From positions 1 to 64,000 of the forward strand of contig QANU01054920.1 in the NCBI GenBank assembly GCA_003254905.1: 64,000 bases of DNA, in the 5' to 3' direction. A model generated the notes under the pieces. It was not told the origin of the DNA. It was given only the letters and a program-made list of their open reading frames with translations, and did no database searches. Numbering within the stretch: the first letter of the stretch is position 1; the number at the start of each line of letters is the position of its first letter. Both the position numbers and the translations under genes were made by a program. Shown in pieces: positions 34,431-46,426 of this stretch. The stretch is from Nissolia schottii (lineage: Eukaryota; Streptophyta; Magnoliopsida; Fabales; Fabaceae).

Positions 34431-34856
34431 TGTAAGGAGTTAATATTTAGTAAATTTATTTTGTGATTATTCACAATTAAATAAAGGAATCATTAATTGT
34501 TATGCTAGGAGGTTGCCTAAAGGTGAACCATTGCTTATAATTAATGATATTATGGCGACATATTGACATAACTGTAAGAGGTCAATATTTAGTAAATTTA
34601 TTTTGTGATTATTCACAATTAAATAAAGGAATCATTAACTATTATGCTAGGAAGTTGCCCAAAGCTGAACCATTGCTCATAATTAATGATATTATGGCGA
34701 CATATTGACATAACTGTAAGAGGTCGATATTTAGTAAATTTATTTTGTGATTATTCACAATTAAATAAAGGAATCCTTAATTATTATGCTAGGAGGTTGC
34801 CCAAAGGTGAACCATTGCTCATAATTAATGATATTATGGTGACATATTGACATACT
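34431..34856 (+). repeat. Three tandem 142-bp repeats in the Copia leader
   Basis: Copies start at 34431, 34573 and 34715, each beginning tgtaag(g)ag and containing tattttgtgattattcacaa, aataaaggaatc, gctaggaggttgc and ccattgctcataattaatg. Identity between copies is high by eye (over 90%). They lie upstream of gag in the transcribed leader. Confidence 0.9.
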
Positions 34857-35037
34857 TGTTGGACGTGTTTGTATATCCAAAGATAACATACATGTTGACT
34901 TGAGTGTGGTTGATATATATTATATTTTGAAATTAGATTTAAGTATCACCCAAAGGTGAACTTAGATAAATGAAAGTTGTTGTTTGAATCTATTAAAGTT
35001 ACTCAAAGCATTAATGTATGAGCTTGTATAAAATATT

Positions 35038-35650
35038 GCGGCTTCCGTGAACGTGTATGGTGCAGTCAATGATATTTTCAAGTTCAATGGGTTGAATTAT
35101 GATGAGCGGTCTGAACAAATCCACTTCCATTTGGGCTTTATGGATTTGGACCTCGCATTAATAATGGATAAAACTGCAGGCATTATTGAGACTAGTTCAG
35201 AAAAGGAGAAAAACCTCTATCGTGCTTGGGACAAGTCTAACTGGTTGAGTGTGAGCTTGATGAGAATAACATTGGCTGATAATGTTAAACCATCCATGCT
35301 TAAGACATAAGATGCTAAGGCATTCACGGCAAAGATTAAGGAATACTCTCAATCGGACATTATTGACAAGTCCATTGTGAGTAGCTTGATGAATGAGTTG
35401 GCGAACAAGAAATTTGATTAGTCACAACCCATTCATGATCATGTGACTGGAATGGAAAATTTATCAACAAAACTGAAATCAATGGGCATAGATGTGAGTG
35501 AGTCCCTTCTATTATAGTTCATAATGAACTCACTTCCTCCTGAGTTTGGCCAGTTCCAGGTGAATTACAACACCATTAAGAAATGGAATTTTAGGAAATT
35601 AAGGCCATGTTGGTTGAAGAGAAAGGGAGGTTAAAGAAAATGAAGGATCA
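35038..35650 (+). pseudogene. Copia gag
   Basis: Sequence from about 35041 reads ASVNVYGAVNDIFKFNGLNY and continues through DKSNWLSVSLMRITLADNVK; a degenerate second half (35311-35640) includes IIDKSIVSSLMNELANKKFD and FIMNSLPPEFGQFQVNYN. The expected start codon position appears to read ATT rather than ATG, and stops break the second half. The region just before the zinc knuckle joins directly to GAG-pre-integrase sequence, so the knuckle and protease are deleted. Confidence 0.8.
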
Positions 35651-35689
35651 CTCCCTCCATCTTACATTTCATGATGGAGCTTATAGCAA

Positions 35690-36626
35690 CAAGAATTCTA
35701 TTTTCTTATGGCATCAAAGGTTATGTCACATTTCTAAAGAAAGGATACTAAGGTTAGTGAAAAGTGAAATCTTACCTTAATTGGATTTTGATGATTGGGA
35801 TATATGTGTGGATTGCATTAAAGGCAAGCAAACCAAGCATGTATCAAAAGGTCCGGCCATGGGAAGCAGTCAACTCCTTGAGTTGATACACACTAACATA
35901 TGTGGTCCCTATGACACTCCATCTTGTGGTGGTGAAAGGTATTTCATTACTTTTATTGATGACTTCTCACGTTATTGTTAATTGTATCTACTGCATGAAA
36001 AGTCTCAATTAGTGGACGTCCTTGCGTTCATTGATGAGGTGGAAATGCAGTTAGTTATAAAAGTGAAAGTTGTGAGGTCAGATAGAGGTGGTGAATATTA
36101 TGGGAAGTTCAATGAAAGAGGACAATGTCCTGGTCTATTTGCAAAGTTCCTCGAAAATCGGGGCATATGTGCACAGTACACAATGCCCGGTACACCACAG
36201 CAAAATGGTGTAACTGAAAGGCGGAATCGTACTCTTATGAAAATGGTTAGGAGTATGATAAATCATAGCAATGTACTTCCATCGTTGTGGATATATGCAT
36301 TAAGATCCGCTGCGTATCTGCTTAACAGGGTTCCTAGTGAGGCAATTCCTAAGACTCCTTATGAACTGTGGACAGCAAGGAAACTCAGTTTGAGGCACCT
36401 TCATGTTTGGGGTTGCCCGGCAGAATTAAGGGTATATAATTCACATGAAAGGAAGCTTGATGCAAGAACCGTTAGTGGTTATTTCATCGGTTATCCTGAA
36501 AAGTCAAAGAGGTACATATTTTATTGTCTTAATCATAGTACGAGAATATTTGAGACTGGTAATGGTAGGTTCCTTGAAAATGGTCAGTTCAGTGGGAGTG
36601 AAAAATCACGAAAGGTGGATATTTAA
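35690..36626 (+). pseudogene. Copia GAG-pre-integrase and integrase
   Basis: The pre-integrase zinc-binding segment contains LWHQRLCHIS and WDICVDCIKGKQTKH. The integrase core follows with YFITFIDDFSRY, VVRSDRGGEYYG and GTPQQNGVTERRNRTLMKMV, giving the DDE acidic residues. The C-terminal part has LHVWGCPAELRVYN and ARTVSGYFIGYPEKSKRY. Stops occur near 35778 and 35979. The frame from 35982 to 36626 is open. Confidence 0.88.
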
Positions 36627-36820
36627 GAGAACCGTGTAGAAATCCCTACACCTAGTGTTTCTCCTCAGGTTGTTGTACCTTTTGTTGTATCACAGTCACA
36701 CAACATTCCAGGGCAACAAATCAATGTTCCAAACCCACACGATGAACACATGGATAACGAACCAACCAATGATGTACAAGTTAATAATGAGCAAATGGTG
36801 GATGAATTGCAAGTAATACC

Positions 36821-37800
36821 TTGAGAAAGTCTGGAAGGCAGAAAAGACCAGCTATTTCAGATGACTATATGGTTTATTCACTTGAGCATGAATGTGACCT
36901 AAGCATCGATAAGGATCCAGTCTCATTCAAGCAAGCCATGGAATGTGGCAATTCTGAAAAGTGGCTCAATGCTATGAAAGAAGAGTTGGAATCAATGGAT
37001 GACAATAAGGTTTGGGATCTAGTCGAGTTGCAGGAAGGTTCAAAGCGAGTTGCTTGTAAATGGGTCTTTAAGACCAAACTAGACTCGAAAGGCAACATTG
37101 AAAGATATAAGGCTAGACTTGTCGCCAAAGGTTATACTTAAAAGAACGGCATTGACTACAAAGAGACATTCTCTTTAGTTTCAAAGAAGGACTCTTTGAG
37201 AATTGTTATGGCCTTGGTGGCTCATTATGACTTAAAGCTTCACCAAATGGATGTAAAGACCGTCTTTCTTAATGGTGACTTGGAAGAAGAGGTTTGTATG
37301 GATTAACCCGAAGGGTTTTTGACCACTGGAAAAGAAAATTTGGTGTCTAAGTTAAAGAAGTCAATATATGGACTAAAACAAGCTTCCCGACAATGGTATC
37401 TTAAGTTCAATGATACTATCTTGTCATATGGTTTTTGTAGAGAACATTGTTGATCGGTGTATCTACATGAAGGTAAGTGGGAGCAAGTTTATTATATTAG
37501 TTCTGTATGTTGACGGTGTTCTTCTTGCCGCGAATGATATTGCCTTGTTACATGATGTAAAGAAATTTCTCTCTGACAAGTTTGAAATGAAAGATATAGA
37601 TGAGGCATCCTATGTGATTGGAATAGAAATATTCCGTGAAAGATCACAAGGAGTATTGGGATTGTCTCAGAAAGGCTATATCAATAAACGGTTAGAGAGA
37701 TTTAGAATGGAAAGTTGCTCTTCAGGAATAGTTCCAATCCAGAAGGTAGATAAGTTTAGCCAAATGTAGAGTCCCATAATGAATTGGAACGTAAGGAAAT
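36821..37800 (+). pseudogene. Copia reverse transcriptase
   Basis: Visible blocks are KWLNAMKEELESMDDNKVWD, CKWVFKTKLDSKGNIERYKA, RLVAKGYT, then (after a stop) [39 protein letters not shown], and the active-site region LVLYVDGVLLAAND. The second catalytic Asp of the usual YVDD is replaced by Gly. Stops near 37139 and 37304, and a frame change near 37400, break the gene. Confidence 0.88.
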
Positions 37801-37959
37801 GGAGTGTATCCCTTATGATTCTGTGGTTGCGGGCTTGATGTACGCTCAAACATGCACTTGACCAGATATAAGTTTTTCTGTTGGAATGTTGAGCCAGCAT
37901 TAAAGTAATCCCGAAATAAACCACTGAATAGCTACAAAGAAAGTCCTTAGGTAATTGCA

Positions 37960-38460
37960 AGGCACCAAGGATTACATTCTCACTTACAGAAAATCAAATA
38001 GCCTTGAAATAGTTGGCTACTCAGATTCAAACTATGCAGGGTGTATAGACTTCAGGAAATCCATATTTGGTTATGTCCTTCTACTAGCTGGAGGGGCTGT
38101 TTCATGGAAAAGTGGGAAATAGTCTATCATTGCTACTTCTACTATGGAAGCTGAATTTGTGGCATGCTTTGAGGCCACAGTTCATGCATTATAGTTGTGG
38201 AATTTTGTCTTAGGGCTTAGTATTATCGACAACATAACTAGGCCGCTAAGAATTATTGTGACAATTCCACAGTTATCTTCTTCTCGAAGAATGACAAGTA
38301 TTCCAATGGTGCAAAACACATGGATTTAAAGTACTTGTCAGTTAAAGAAGAAGTGCAGAAACAAAAGTGTCAATTGAGCATAATGATAACGGATCCGCTA
38401 ACCAAAGGGTTGTCGCCCAAAATATTTTCTAGTCATGTTAAAGGTATGGGCATTATTGAT
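37960..38460 (+). pseudogene. Copia RNase H
   Basis: Conserved phrases are YSDSNYAGCIDFRKS-like sequence, FGYVLLLAGGAVSWKSGK and IIATSTMEAEFVACFEA, interrupted by TAG codons and followed by the usual C-terminal DPLTKGL-like segment before the polypurine tract. Confidence 0.82.
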
Positions 38461-38831
38461 AAGTCCTTGTTAGCTTGATATGCATACATATGTATGGATC
38501 TTGCTCGTATGGTTATGACACTTATGAATTCAATTAAAGTTATGTTTCTGCCTTATTAATTTGTTATTCACATCATATTATGTACATGTATTGTTCTGTG
38601 TAATAAAATGTTATGGACATTAAAGTCAAAGGTCATAATATGCCTTGATTAAAGTTATTTGGATTGAGATGCTTGTGATGCATGGAAGGAAACATGTCGT
38701 TTTAATTGACATTGACCGCCATGATTCAACTAGCTCAATTCAATAAAAGCAGATGACTTGAGTTCTCTAATGTAAAGTGCACACTTATAGTTATTGGATC
38801 TTCAAGTCGTCACATGGACCAAGTGGGAGAT

Positions 38832-39263
38832 TGAAAGGATTATTTTATAATCTCATAAAGATTTGGTCCATGTATCTTATAGTGATACTAACTCTAATTA
38901 AAGGGAATCAAGATGATGGCAATTGATTCTAGAAGATATGATAGAGTTAGTGGGGGTATTTTAGTAAAACTGATCCTCCCCTCTCCCTTATAATAAGATG
39001 GCATTATTCAAAGAAAAATAACAAGGGTTTTAAGGATTCCAAAGAATTCAGTAAACATTAGGGTTTGAGGTCTGTCGCTCTTCTCACCATCAGAAGAGGT
39101 TGTAAGGATCAAAGGAAGATGGGAAAAGAATCAGTCAATTCCATCCAATCATGACAATGGATCCAGGTATGCCTCTCGTTCTTAATCTTACATAAACTGT
39201 GATAATCATAAATTTCAAGATCGTTGTTTCCATGAATTGTCAATTGGAAAATCATAAATTACA
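38832..39263 (+). repeat. Copia 3' LTR
   Basis: 432 bp from tgaaaggattattttataat to aatcataaattaca, followed by the taatt duplication. It has 14 bp (around cttctcaccatcag) absent from the 5' LTR. Confidence 0.9.
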
Positions 39264-39268
39264 TAATT

Positions 39269-40965
39269 TACCCATACAAAATAATGTCATATATATATAA
39301 TTGTGAGTAACTGAAAATACTATTATAATTTAAATTTTATTTTCTTTAAAATTTGACCTCTTTTGTGACTAACAAATCATCTTTTACATAAATTTTAAAC
39401 TGTAAATAATCATTTATTATACTACAATATAATCAATTATTTTTAGTAAATATACTTTTTCATAGAATTGTGCTTGCAATTTATCACAATTCACATAATG
39501 AAGCGAAAATATCATAATTTTAAATTTATTCTTCTTTAATATTAGGTCACTTTGATCATTAACAAATTATTCATGATATAAATTTATAAATTGTAAATAA
39601 ACATTCAAAATATATTATAAGCATAAATATTATAAGAAGCGATATATTATTATTAATAAACATTTAATATATATATATATATACACACTAATATTCAAAA
39701 TATATATCTTTAATATATTTATTCATAAATTGAAATAAATAAATAGAAATAAATTCCATTAAATGCTAATATCCAATCCTATGATCATGAAACACGATAG
39801 TGAAAATTTATGATTCATGTGAAATGGGAATAAGGGGGAGAGAGGACTATATTATTTCTTTATATATGTAAACATGAAAAAGTGTGTTTTCATCATATAT
39901 TTTTTATTAGTCATGTTTTTATATTCATATAATTGCGTCTTTATACGACTATTGAATAACAATGGTTTTTTTTCTCATGAATTAACCAATAAATTTAACA
40001 TTTACATCATTATTAAATTATATATTATATGAGTTCTTATTTCTATGCTACACAAATTCTTACATATAGGAGATGAATATCACTCATAGCATGTTGATTT
40101 CTGTTGAAAAAGATACTATTGAATTAAATTTTTTCCATTGGATTCGATTATTAATGAATTCATGGACGTAAAAGAGGGAAGAGAACTACTTTTTTTATTT
40201 ATTTATTTTAATTCTAGTCTTATTTTAATATTATTCTGAAGAGCACTACTTTAAGTATATTTACATATTCTAACTATTTTATCTTATTTTATTTGTTCAT
40301 TTAATTTTTATTCAATAACTTCTTCAAAATATGATAATTTGAAAGTTTTAATTCATTAACATGTTAAAAGTAACTACGAGATGTGACTTGGTGGTAACTT
40401 ACTTTATTAGTATGGGTTAAAGCATCACCCCATAAGAATAGAAAAATATTTCGTAGTAAATAGTCTATTACTTTGTATGAGTTCAGTTATTATGAGAGGA
40501 TTAGTCACTATTGTCAGCAATAAATACCCTGAATACAAAAGAAATCGTATTTAAAAATTAGATAGATGAACCAAGTTAACACTTTAATTTTTTTAAAGAT
40601 CAAATTAGACATTGAAATATTTTTTAAAGACTAATTTGGACATTAACTTTAAGATTAATATGTATTTTACATATATACCGAAATAATGTGAGATGAATGT
40701 TTGTATTTAGGGATTTCCTAACTATTCCCCTTTAGTTAAGTAACGAAGTAAAAGTGATAAATTTGAGTTTATAATGCATTCACATTGTCATCGAAAACAT
40801 TTTAGTTTTAATTTTTCAGTAAAATCTTGCCATTTTCCTTTTTCTTTAACAGCAAAATCCATAATATAGTTAAGCAGCAGAAATTTTCTTTAAAACTTTT
40901 TTTTAGTCTCAAAGTACTCCATTAATTACTTTGGGTTCTTAATTATAAGAGTGTTCAATTTGATT

Positions 40966-41005
<40 letters not shown>

Positions 41006-41013
41006 NNNNNNNN

Positions 41014-41055
<42 letters not shown>

Positions 41056-41787
41056 TGAGTCAGTTTTGTCCATTTTTTACATTTAGCTACATTTAACAAA
41101 AAAATGTAGTTAAATGTAAAAAAAAGGATTAAACTGACTCATTTTAACAAATAAAAGATCAAATTGAACATTTTTAAAAGTATGAGACCAAAGTAAATAA
41201 TTTGGTATAACTATGGAATGTAAAGAGAGTTTTACCCTAAAATAAAAGAAAACATATGTTATTTCAACAAAAGTACGTAGTAAGAAATTTCCTTCATGGT
41301 CATTTCACTCTCTCCAACTAAATTATTATGATATATCAATCATTCAACTTTATTCCTTCTCTTCCTTGTCACTGATCACTCCTTAGCCACCCTCCCAACC
41401 AACCATAGCCTTGGGTATCCAAATGACATGACATAATTATTAACCATATATCTAGATCTAACTGAATCATAACCATTTATTTTATTTCACCAAATTACAA
41501 AGTAGTTAATTTCAATAAAAGGTCCTACTAAGAAGGGAGGGGGATGCATTAAGAGAAACGGCCTAGCTAACTAGGATTACTCCAAAACTTCATTTTCGCA
41601 AGAGCGACACACATGACTTCCATAAATTTTCTCTTCTTTTGATTTCACCTAACCCCTTCTGCCTCTGACACGCAAAATTTATTAATCAGGATAGAGAATC
41701 CCCATTCTCAAGAGACCTCATAGGTCATAACTACATTCACCATCGTCTTTTATTACTCCCAACTGTCCCCTCCCCCCTTTTCAAGCT
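39269..41787. other. AT-rich intergenic DNA with gapped (TA)n tract and foldback
   Basis: No gene is visible until the promoter of the glycine-rich protein gene. A (TA)n microsatellite at 40969-41050 contains eight ambiguous bases (41006-41013). Directly after it lies a foldback at about 41050-41148. The last 150 bp are pyrimidine-rich promoter sequence. Confidence 0.6.
41050..41148. repeat. Foldback (inverted repeat) beside the TA tract
   Basis: The left arm taaaatgagtcagttttgtc and the right arm (reverse complement) taaaatgagtcagtttaatc continue inward through ttttttacatttagctacat-like sequence, giving arms of about 47 bp around a tiny loop. No coding capacity. It is probably a degenerate foldback MITE. 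Confidence 0.7.
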
Positions 41788-41794
41788 CTATAAG
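41788..41794 (+). promoter_or_regulatory. TATA box of the glycine-rich protein gene
   Basis: The motif ctataag lies about 30 bp upstream of a plausible start site near 41820 and about 105 bp upstream of the chosen ATG, with a C/T-rich stretch just before it, a usual plant core-promoter layout. Confidence 0.55.
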
Positions 41795-41894
41795 AAGACA
41801 GCGCGCACCCCCTTCTGCATGGCATCCACATCAACGAGTGATCAGAAAGAGTAAGTGATCAGTGTATTTGAGAGCGCGTGAGAGAGTGCTGAGA

Positions 41895-42548
41895 ATGATG
41901 ATGAAAAACCTGGGTGCGCAGCGGCTTGTGTTGCTTGTACTAGTTATGGTGCATGCAAGTGCACGTGAGGTGCCAAGTGGTGGTGGCCAAGCAGGTCATG
42001 AGGTGCATGCAAGCGCACCGCCGCATGCGGCTGGCAATGGCGGTGTTGGTGTTGGTGACAGCAAGAACTTTGTTGGGATGGGTGGATTTGCCGGGATGGG
42101 CGGCTTTGTTGGCGTTGGAGGCGGAGTTGGTGGGATCGGGAAGTTCGGAGGAATAGGTGGTGGGATTGGCAAGTTTGGAGGAATAGGTGGTGGGATTGGC
42201 AAGGCTGGCGGGATCGGAGGAGGGATCGGGAAGTTTGGTGGGGTCGGTGGCGGAATCGGTGCCTACCATGGCATTGGTGGCAGAGCTGGTGGGTTAGGAG
42301 GTGGCGTTGGAGGTTTGGGTGGTGGCGCTGGAGGCTTGGGTGGTGCAGGTGGTGCGGGAGGCTTAGGTGGCGGGGGAGGCTTGGGAGGAGTTGGTGGCGG
42401 CATGGGAGGGTTGGGCGGAGCCGGTGGCAATGCTGGTGGCGTGGGTGGGTTAGGTGGTGCAGCTGGTGGTGGTTTGGGATGTGGTGGTGGTCTTGGAGGT
42501 GGAGTTGGTGTTGGTGATGGAATCTTTCACCATTGTCGTAGTCCTTAA
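41895..42548 (+). CDS. Secreted glycine-rich cell-wall-type protein, 217 aa
   Basis: The product starts MMMKNLGAQRLVLLVLVMVH followed by ASA-RE, a clear signal peptide, so it is expected in the secretory pathway and cell wall. The mature part has a short linker (residues about 25-60, His- and Pro-containing), then a glycine-rich body of GGX repeats. Near residues 85-130 a decapeptide of the form IGKFGGIGGG is repeated about four times; further on the units become GGLGGAGG. The tail GIFHHCRSP has one of only two Cys residues. The first ATG (41895) was chosen; an upstream GTG is not a credible plant start. No intron is needed. The family is structural or stress-related in walls; the exact role is unknown. 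On the opposite strand the same repeats create long false frames. Confidence 0.85.
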   Translation: MMMKNLGAQRLVLLVLVMVHASAREVPSGGGQAGHEVHASAPPHAAGNGGVGVGDSKNFVGMGGFAGMGGFVGVGGGVGGIGKFGGIGGGIGKFGGIGGGIGKAGGIGGGIGKFGGVGGGIGAYHGIGGRAGGLGGGVGGLGGGAGGLGGAGGAGGLGGGGGLGGVGGGMGGLGGAGGNAGGVGGLGGAAGGGLGCGGGLGGGVGVGDGIFHHCRSP

Positions 42549-45500
42549 ATAATTTACATATCGTTGCGGCGGTTTGCAATTGAATGCATGCATGCATGCA
42601 TGATCCTCGTTGATTTGTAGGGTTGGTAATATTGCTGCTGCTTTAGGCTGATAGGGCCTAAGGTTTTTCATTTTGCATGTTTTGTTATTTTCGTGTCAGT
42701 TTCAAGTTGTTATCTTATCGTCTGCGTTATTTAAGCTGTTTGTGGTTTCTGGCCAATAGAATATGGACGCGCTGGCTGATGATCGATTCAATATTGTGGT
42801 TGTTAGTCGTGTACGTGTGTGTTCCACCTCTTGTAGTGCTACCGCTTATTCCATGATTTCCGCATAATATAATATATTTGTAGTTGTGTTTTGCAAGCTC
42901 GTACTGCAATCTGCATGCACGGTTTTCAACTTTTAATTTGAAATGCAGAGTTATGGCATTCTTCCTTTAATTTACATTTGTTCCCTTCAATACACAAAAG
43001 GGACTGGTTACCACCCTAGGGCATAGTGGCATACAACTTCGTAATAAAAACTTGAGCTCAATTCGTGATAGCGAACCACATATATACATTTTCTCACTAC
43101 GTCAATAACCAACGATTTACGTTGGCAGAAGTGACAAGCTAACTACGCCAGATCAAGGGATTTGTCTTTTTCCTTCCAATACACATGAAACCTTGGGAAT
43201 ATAACCTCTAAATCAATACAAGGTTGGTCGAGGTGACCAGCTAACTACGTATACAATGGATTAAAGGAATTGCTCCCTAAGAAAAACTTTATTATGCAAG
43301 GGTTTTAGTTTCTATAAGTGTGTTATATAAAAAGTCTTATAGATATCTCCTCGAATTAGGACTTAGATAATCTTTGATACATATATAAATTCTTCACATA
43401 TCTTATAACACACTTCTATATTGAATGTCTTTAAATATACGTAAATTAATGCATGCCACAACATCATAGTACATTTATCATGAAGCCATGGCGTAACATA
43501 AGTATAGTCATGTGAGTAAACATCATTATCGATAAATAACCACAAATATATCACCTGGCAAAGAATCATGGAATAAGCATACATACAATAGCATATGTAA
43601 ACTATGACAACACCAGAAATTGCCACCGACATGTAAGGGACTAGTTCCCTTATGAAAGCCTCTTAACATGTTAATCATGAAAATGTACGTTTTATAAAAA
43701 AAAAAAATAAGAAACCTTTTTAAAATAACTAAAATTCCTAATAAACTGAATACTTTTCTCATACAATGCTTACAATAAAATCCATAACAAAAATACAAAA
43801 CTAATTAACTGAAAATACGTAACTTCCTGACTATAGTTCACTAGAGCACTCTACTGACTGGCATAAACTAAACTAACCAAATAACCGAAATATAAACTAA
43901 GACCAACTTCAAGGCAACGTGAAGCTCACCTAAGGAATGTTGCTGACTACTGGAGGAGAGGAACCGTATCCTCGTCGTGGTCTACTACTAAAACAAATAG
44001 CTGCAGGCGTGAGTCATCATCTTAGTAAGTGGGTTTATGACCACATGGGACAGTTTATAAACATGACACATACAATGCATTACATAATATATATCATATG
44101 TTAAAACATTTGTGTAATACTTTATAATAAAAAATAATCTTTGCTGAAACATAATCCGTAACACCAAAGAAGATATATAGACAAACAGATCTCGAACATT
44201 ATGATCTAGCTTTAATGCACCACCCAAATACTTAGGCCTCGATATCTTATGGTAATCTAATCTATCTGACTCCCTAGATCCCCGATAGTTTGTTAACGCA
44301 CTACCCAAGTACCTAGGTCTCGATAGCTAAAGGTAATTTGATCAATCGGAGTCCCTAAATTCCTGATAGTTGGTTCTACATCTAACTACAATGGCATCAA
44401 AGGTCAACCTAGGTTATGGCTGATTTACAGTTCTATCCTAGATATAACTTCCATAAAAAAATTTCTAAAACATAATAACTAATAATTGAACTGAAGTCTT
44501 TCCTCCTACGATTTCATGCAACATACACATACATCATGCTCATCTTTATGCATAAATAAATAAAATGATCATATGCCTTTCTAAAATAATTTTCATAAAT
44601 AATTTCTATAAATAAAATATGAAAATAACTAATCATAAAAAGCTAACTAAAATTCTAGAACATGTCTAAAAATATATTTTCATAAATAATATTAATGGCA
44701 GACATATGCCATGATTAAACGCCATTCACCTTGAAATTACTGATGATTAAGGAGCACTGACACAAGGAGCACCTAACACCCTACGTGGAGGCACTACTTT
44801 AGCACAAGCACAAGAAAATAAAATAAACTAGAGCTGAAAGAAAGTTTGTACTCAAGGCACAACCTTCAGAGCTCTCTTAGTGAATTAACATGTAAAAACA
44901 CTAAGGGGAAGCTTCTATTTATAAGGGAAAATTGACTTCAGGGGAAGCTTCTATTTGTAGGGGAAAATTGACTTCCCAGCCAAGTCACTATCGCTGAGTT
45001 GTTGTATAGCACTGTACGAGTGCTACAACACCCAACGATGACTGTGATGTTGTAGCAGTTCAGTCTCCCTTTTTTTTTAATTTACTTAGACGAAACAAGG
45101 TGCTACAATCTACCTTCCTTAAGACATTTGGCCCTCCAAATTCCACGTGACTCTAAAATCATAGGAAAACATGGATATGCTTAACTTGACATGGCTTACG
45201 TGCAATCTTGACATACTCATAGCATAACATGCATATACATACACACACATAAACACACATGACATATAACTGACATGAGGAAGACTGGCATGGATTAAAC
45301 TACTAGGGTATACCTATCGGTATGATATTTGCTGGCTGATCATCCTAGCGGGTTGAGCAATAAAGATGCGAGATGCCTTCAATACCTTGACTAGCTCCTT
45401 GGCCTCTGCCACGGTTGTTCCTGTTAAGCAAACAACACATACAGTAGGGACTAGGTGGACTAAGGCTCGGATATGAGTAGTTGTTCGAATTTTCATCTTT

Positions 45501-46426
45501 GTTGGAGATCGTAGCAAATCGGTTACCTACTACGTTGCTTCCTCATCCTCTCGCCATTGTCAAGTTTTGCGCAGCAGAGCTCTGATACCATCAAGAAGAA
45601 ACGCAGCGATAGGGAAATTGGGGAAAATGAGATTTGCTCTTCAGTTTTCATTGAATGAATAACAATCATAAAATGGAGAGAGGGCCACTGAGCTTATTAT
45701 ATACAAGTTTCTCAGCTCCACAGTGTGCAATGCATGTTATTACACTGAATCACTATCTCTCGCATGACATAAAAACTAACTTGTAACAACCTCCTCTCCT
45801 TGTATATCAACAGCAGCACAAGGCTTCTTTAAGTGAGCTTCCTTTATTAATATTGAAATCAACATGAAAAATTGGTGTGTAATGATATTTAATTTCCTCC
45901 TATAGCATAAAAAATCATTTTCGATCAGCATCGGTTGAGTGATCCATGCTGAATCTTACAGTTGATAGGCATCCATGTTCCCAAAATGAAGGGGAGTTAA
46001 TCCTTCTTTCATCCTTCATCTTGGTGGCGGGGTCCTACTATATGATAGGTCTTGTGAAGTAACTAGGATCATGGAATAAGAAGAAATGGTTCTTTCGTCA
46101 TTAAGAATCACCTGGTGAGCAAGCATTCAGTCACATTATGTGGTGATTAAAACTTCCATATTAATTAAAGTCAATCAGTTAAATAAATTTATTGTAATTT
46201 TACAAATTGAATTTTATATGGTTTGTTGTTAAGTTCCAAGAACTATATTTTAGATGTACAATGTGCATGATGATTAGTATATAGATGCGTTTCGTTGTAT
46301 TTTTTTTTTTTCCAATTGGAAAAGAATAAGCACCAGACCATATATACATTAACTTTTACCATAAAAAATTCAACAATTGTATGAGATGCGGTAGAATATG
46401 AAGAGAGGATATACAAAAAGAGTCAT
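42549..46426. other. 3' flank of the glycine-rich gene and LTR-derived remnants
   Basis: No gene is supported. The first 350 bp contain a (GCAT)n run (about 42586-42602) and the probable 3' untranslated region. About 43860-45300 looks like a decayed Gypsy LTR in minus orientation: it has a reverse TATA region (tataagggaaaattgacttc near 44921) and, near 44010-44030, a reversed version of the phrase seen at 18265-18285. An 82-bp segment is repeated at 44217 and 44299 (gcaccacccaaatacttagg / gcactacccaagtacctagg), and a 36-bp segment at 44905 and 44941. The rest is AT-rich. Confidence 0.45.
45579..45800 (-). repeat. Copia-type LTR flanked by both primer site and purine tract
   Basis: On the minus strand an LTR-like block (45788 down to 45591, 198 bp, beginning tgttacaagttag) is followed directly by tggtatcagagctc, an intact initiator-Met primer-binding site (reverse complement of 45577-45590). 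It is preceded by a purine tract (reverse complement of cctcctctcctt, 45790-45801). Having internal sequence on both sides means this is the middle LTR of a tandem arrangement or a rearranged element. No coding domains are recognised nearby. Confidence 0.5.

Larger units (their letters stand above)
32621..39263 (+). mobile_element. Copia LTR retrotransposon, internally deleted
   Basis: A 6,643-bp element bracketed by the 5-bp duplication taatt (32616-32620 and 39264-39268), with LTRs at 32621-33038 and 38832-39263. A decayed initiator-Met primer-binding site tggtattagaac lies at 33041-33052, and a polypurine tract caagtgggagat ends at 38831. Order gag, integrase, reverse transcriptase, RNase H identifies Ty1/Copia. 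The zinc-knuckle and protease region between gag and integrase is missing, many stops are present, and the RT active site reads YVDG. It is thus inactive. The LTRs differ by several per cent plus a 14-bp difference, indicating an old insertion. Confidence 0.92.

Noticed and set aside
41940-42671. Long minus-strand open frames (up to 217 codons) over the glycine-rich gene
   Set aside because: They are mirror images of GGX codon repeats and give low-complexity His/Pro/Leu-rich translations with no domain.
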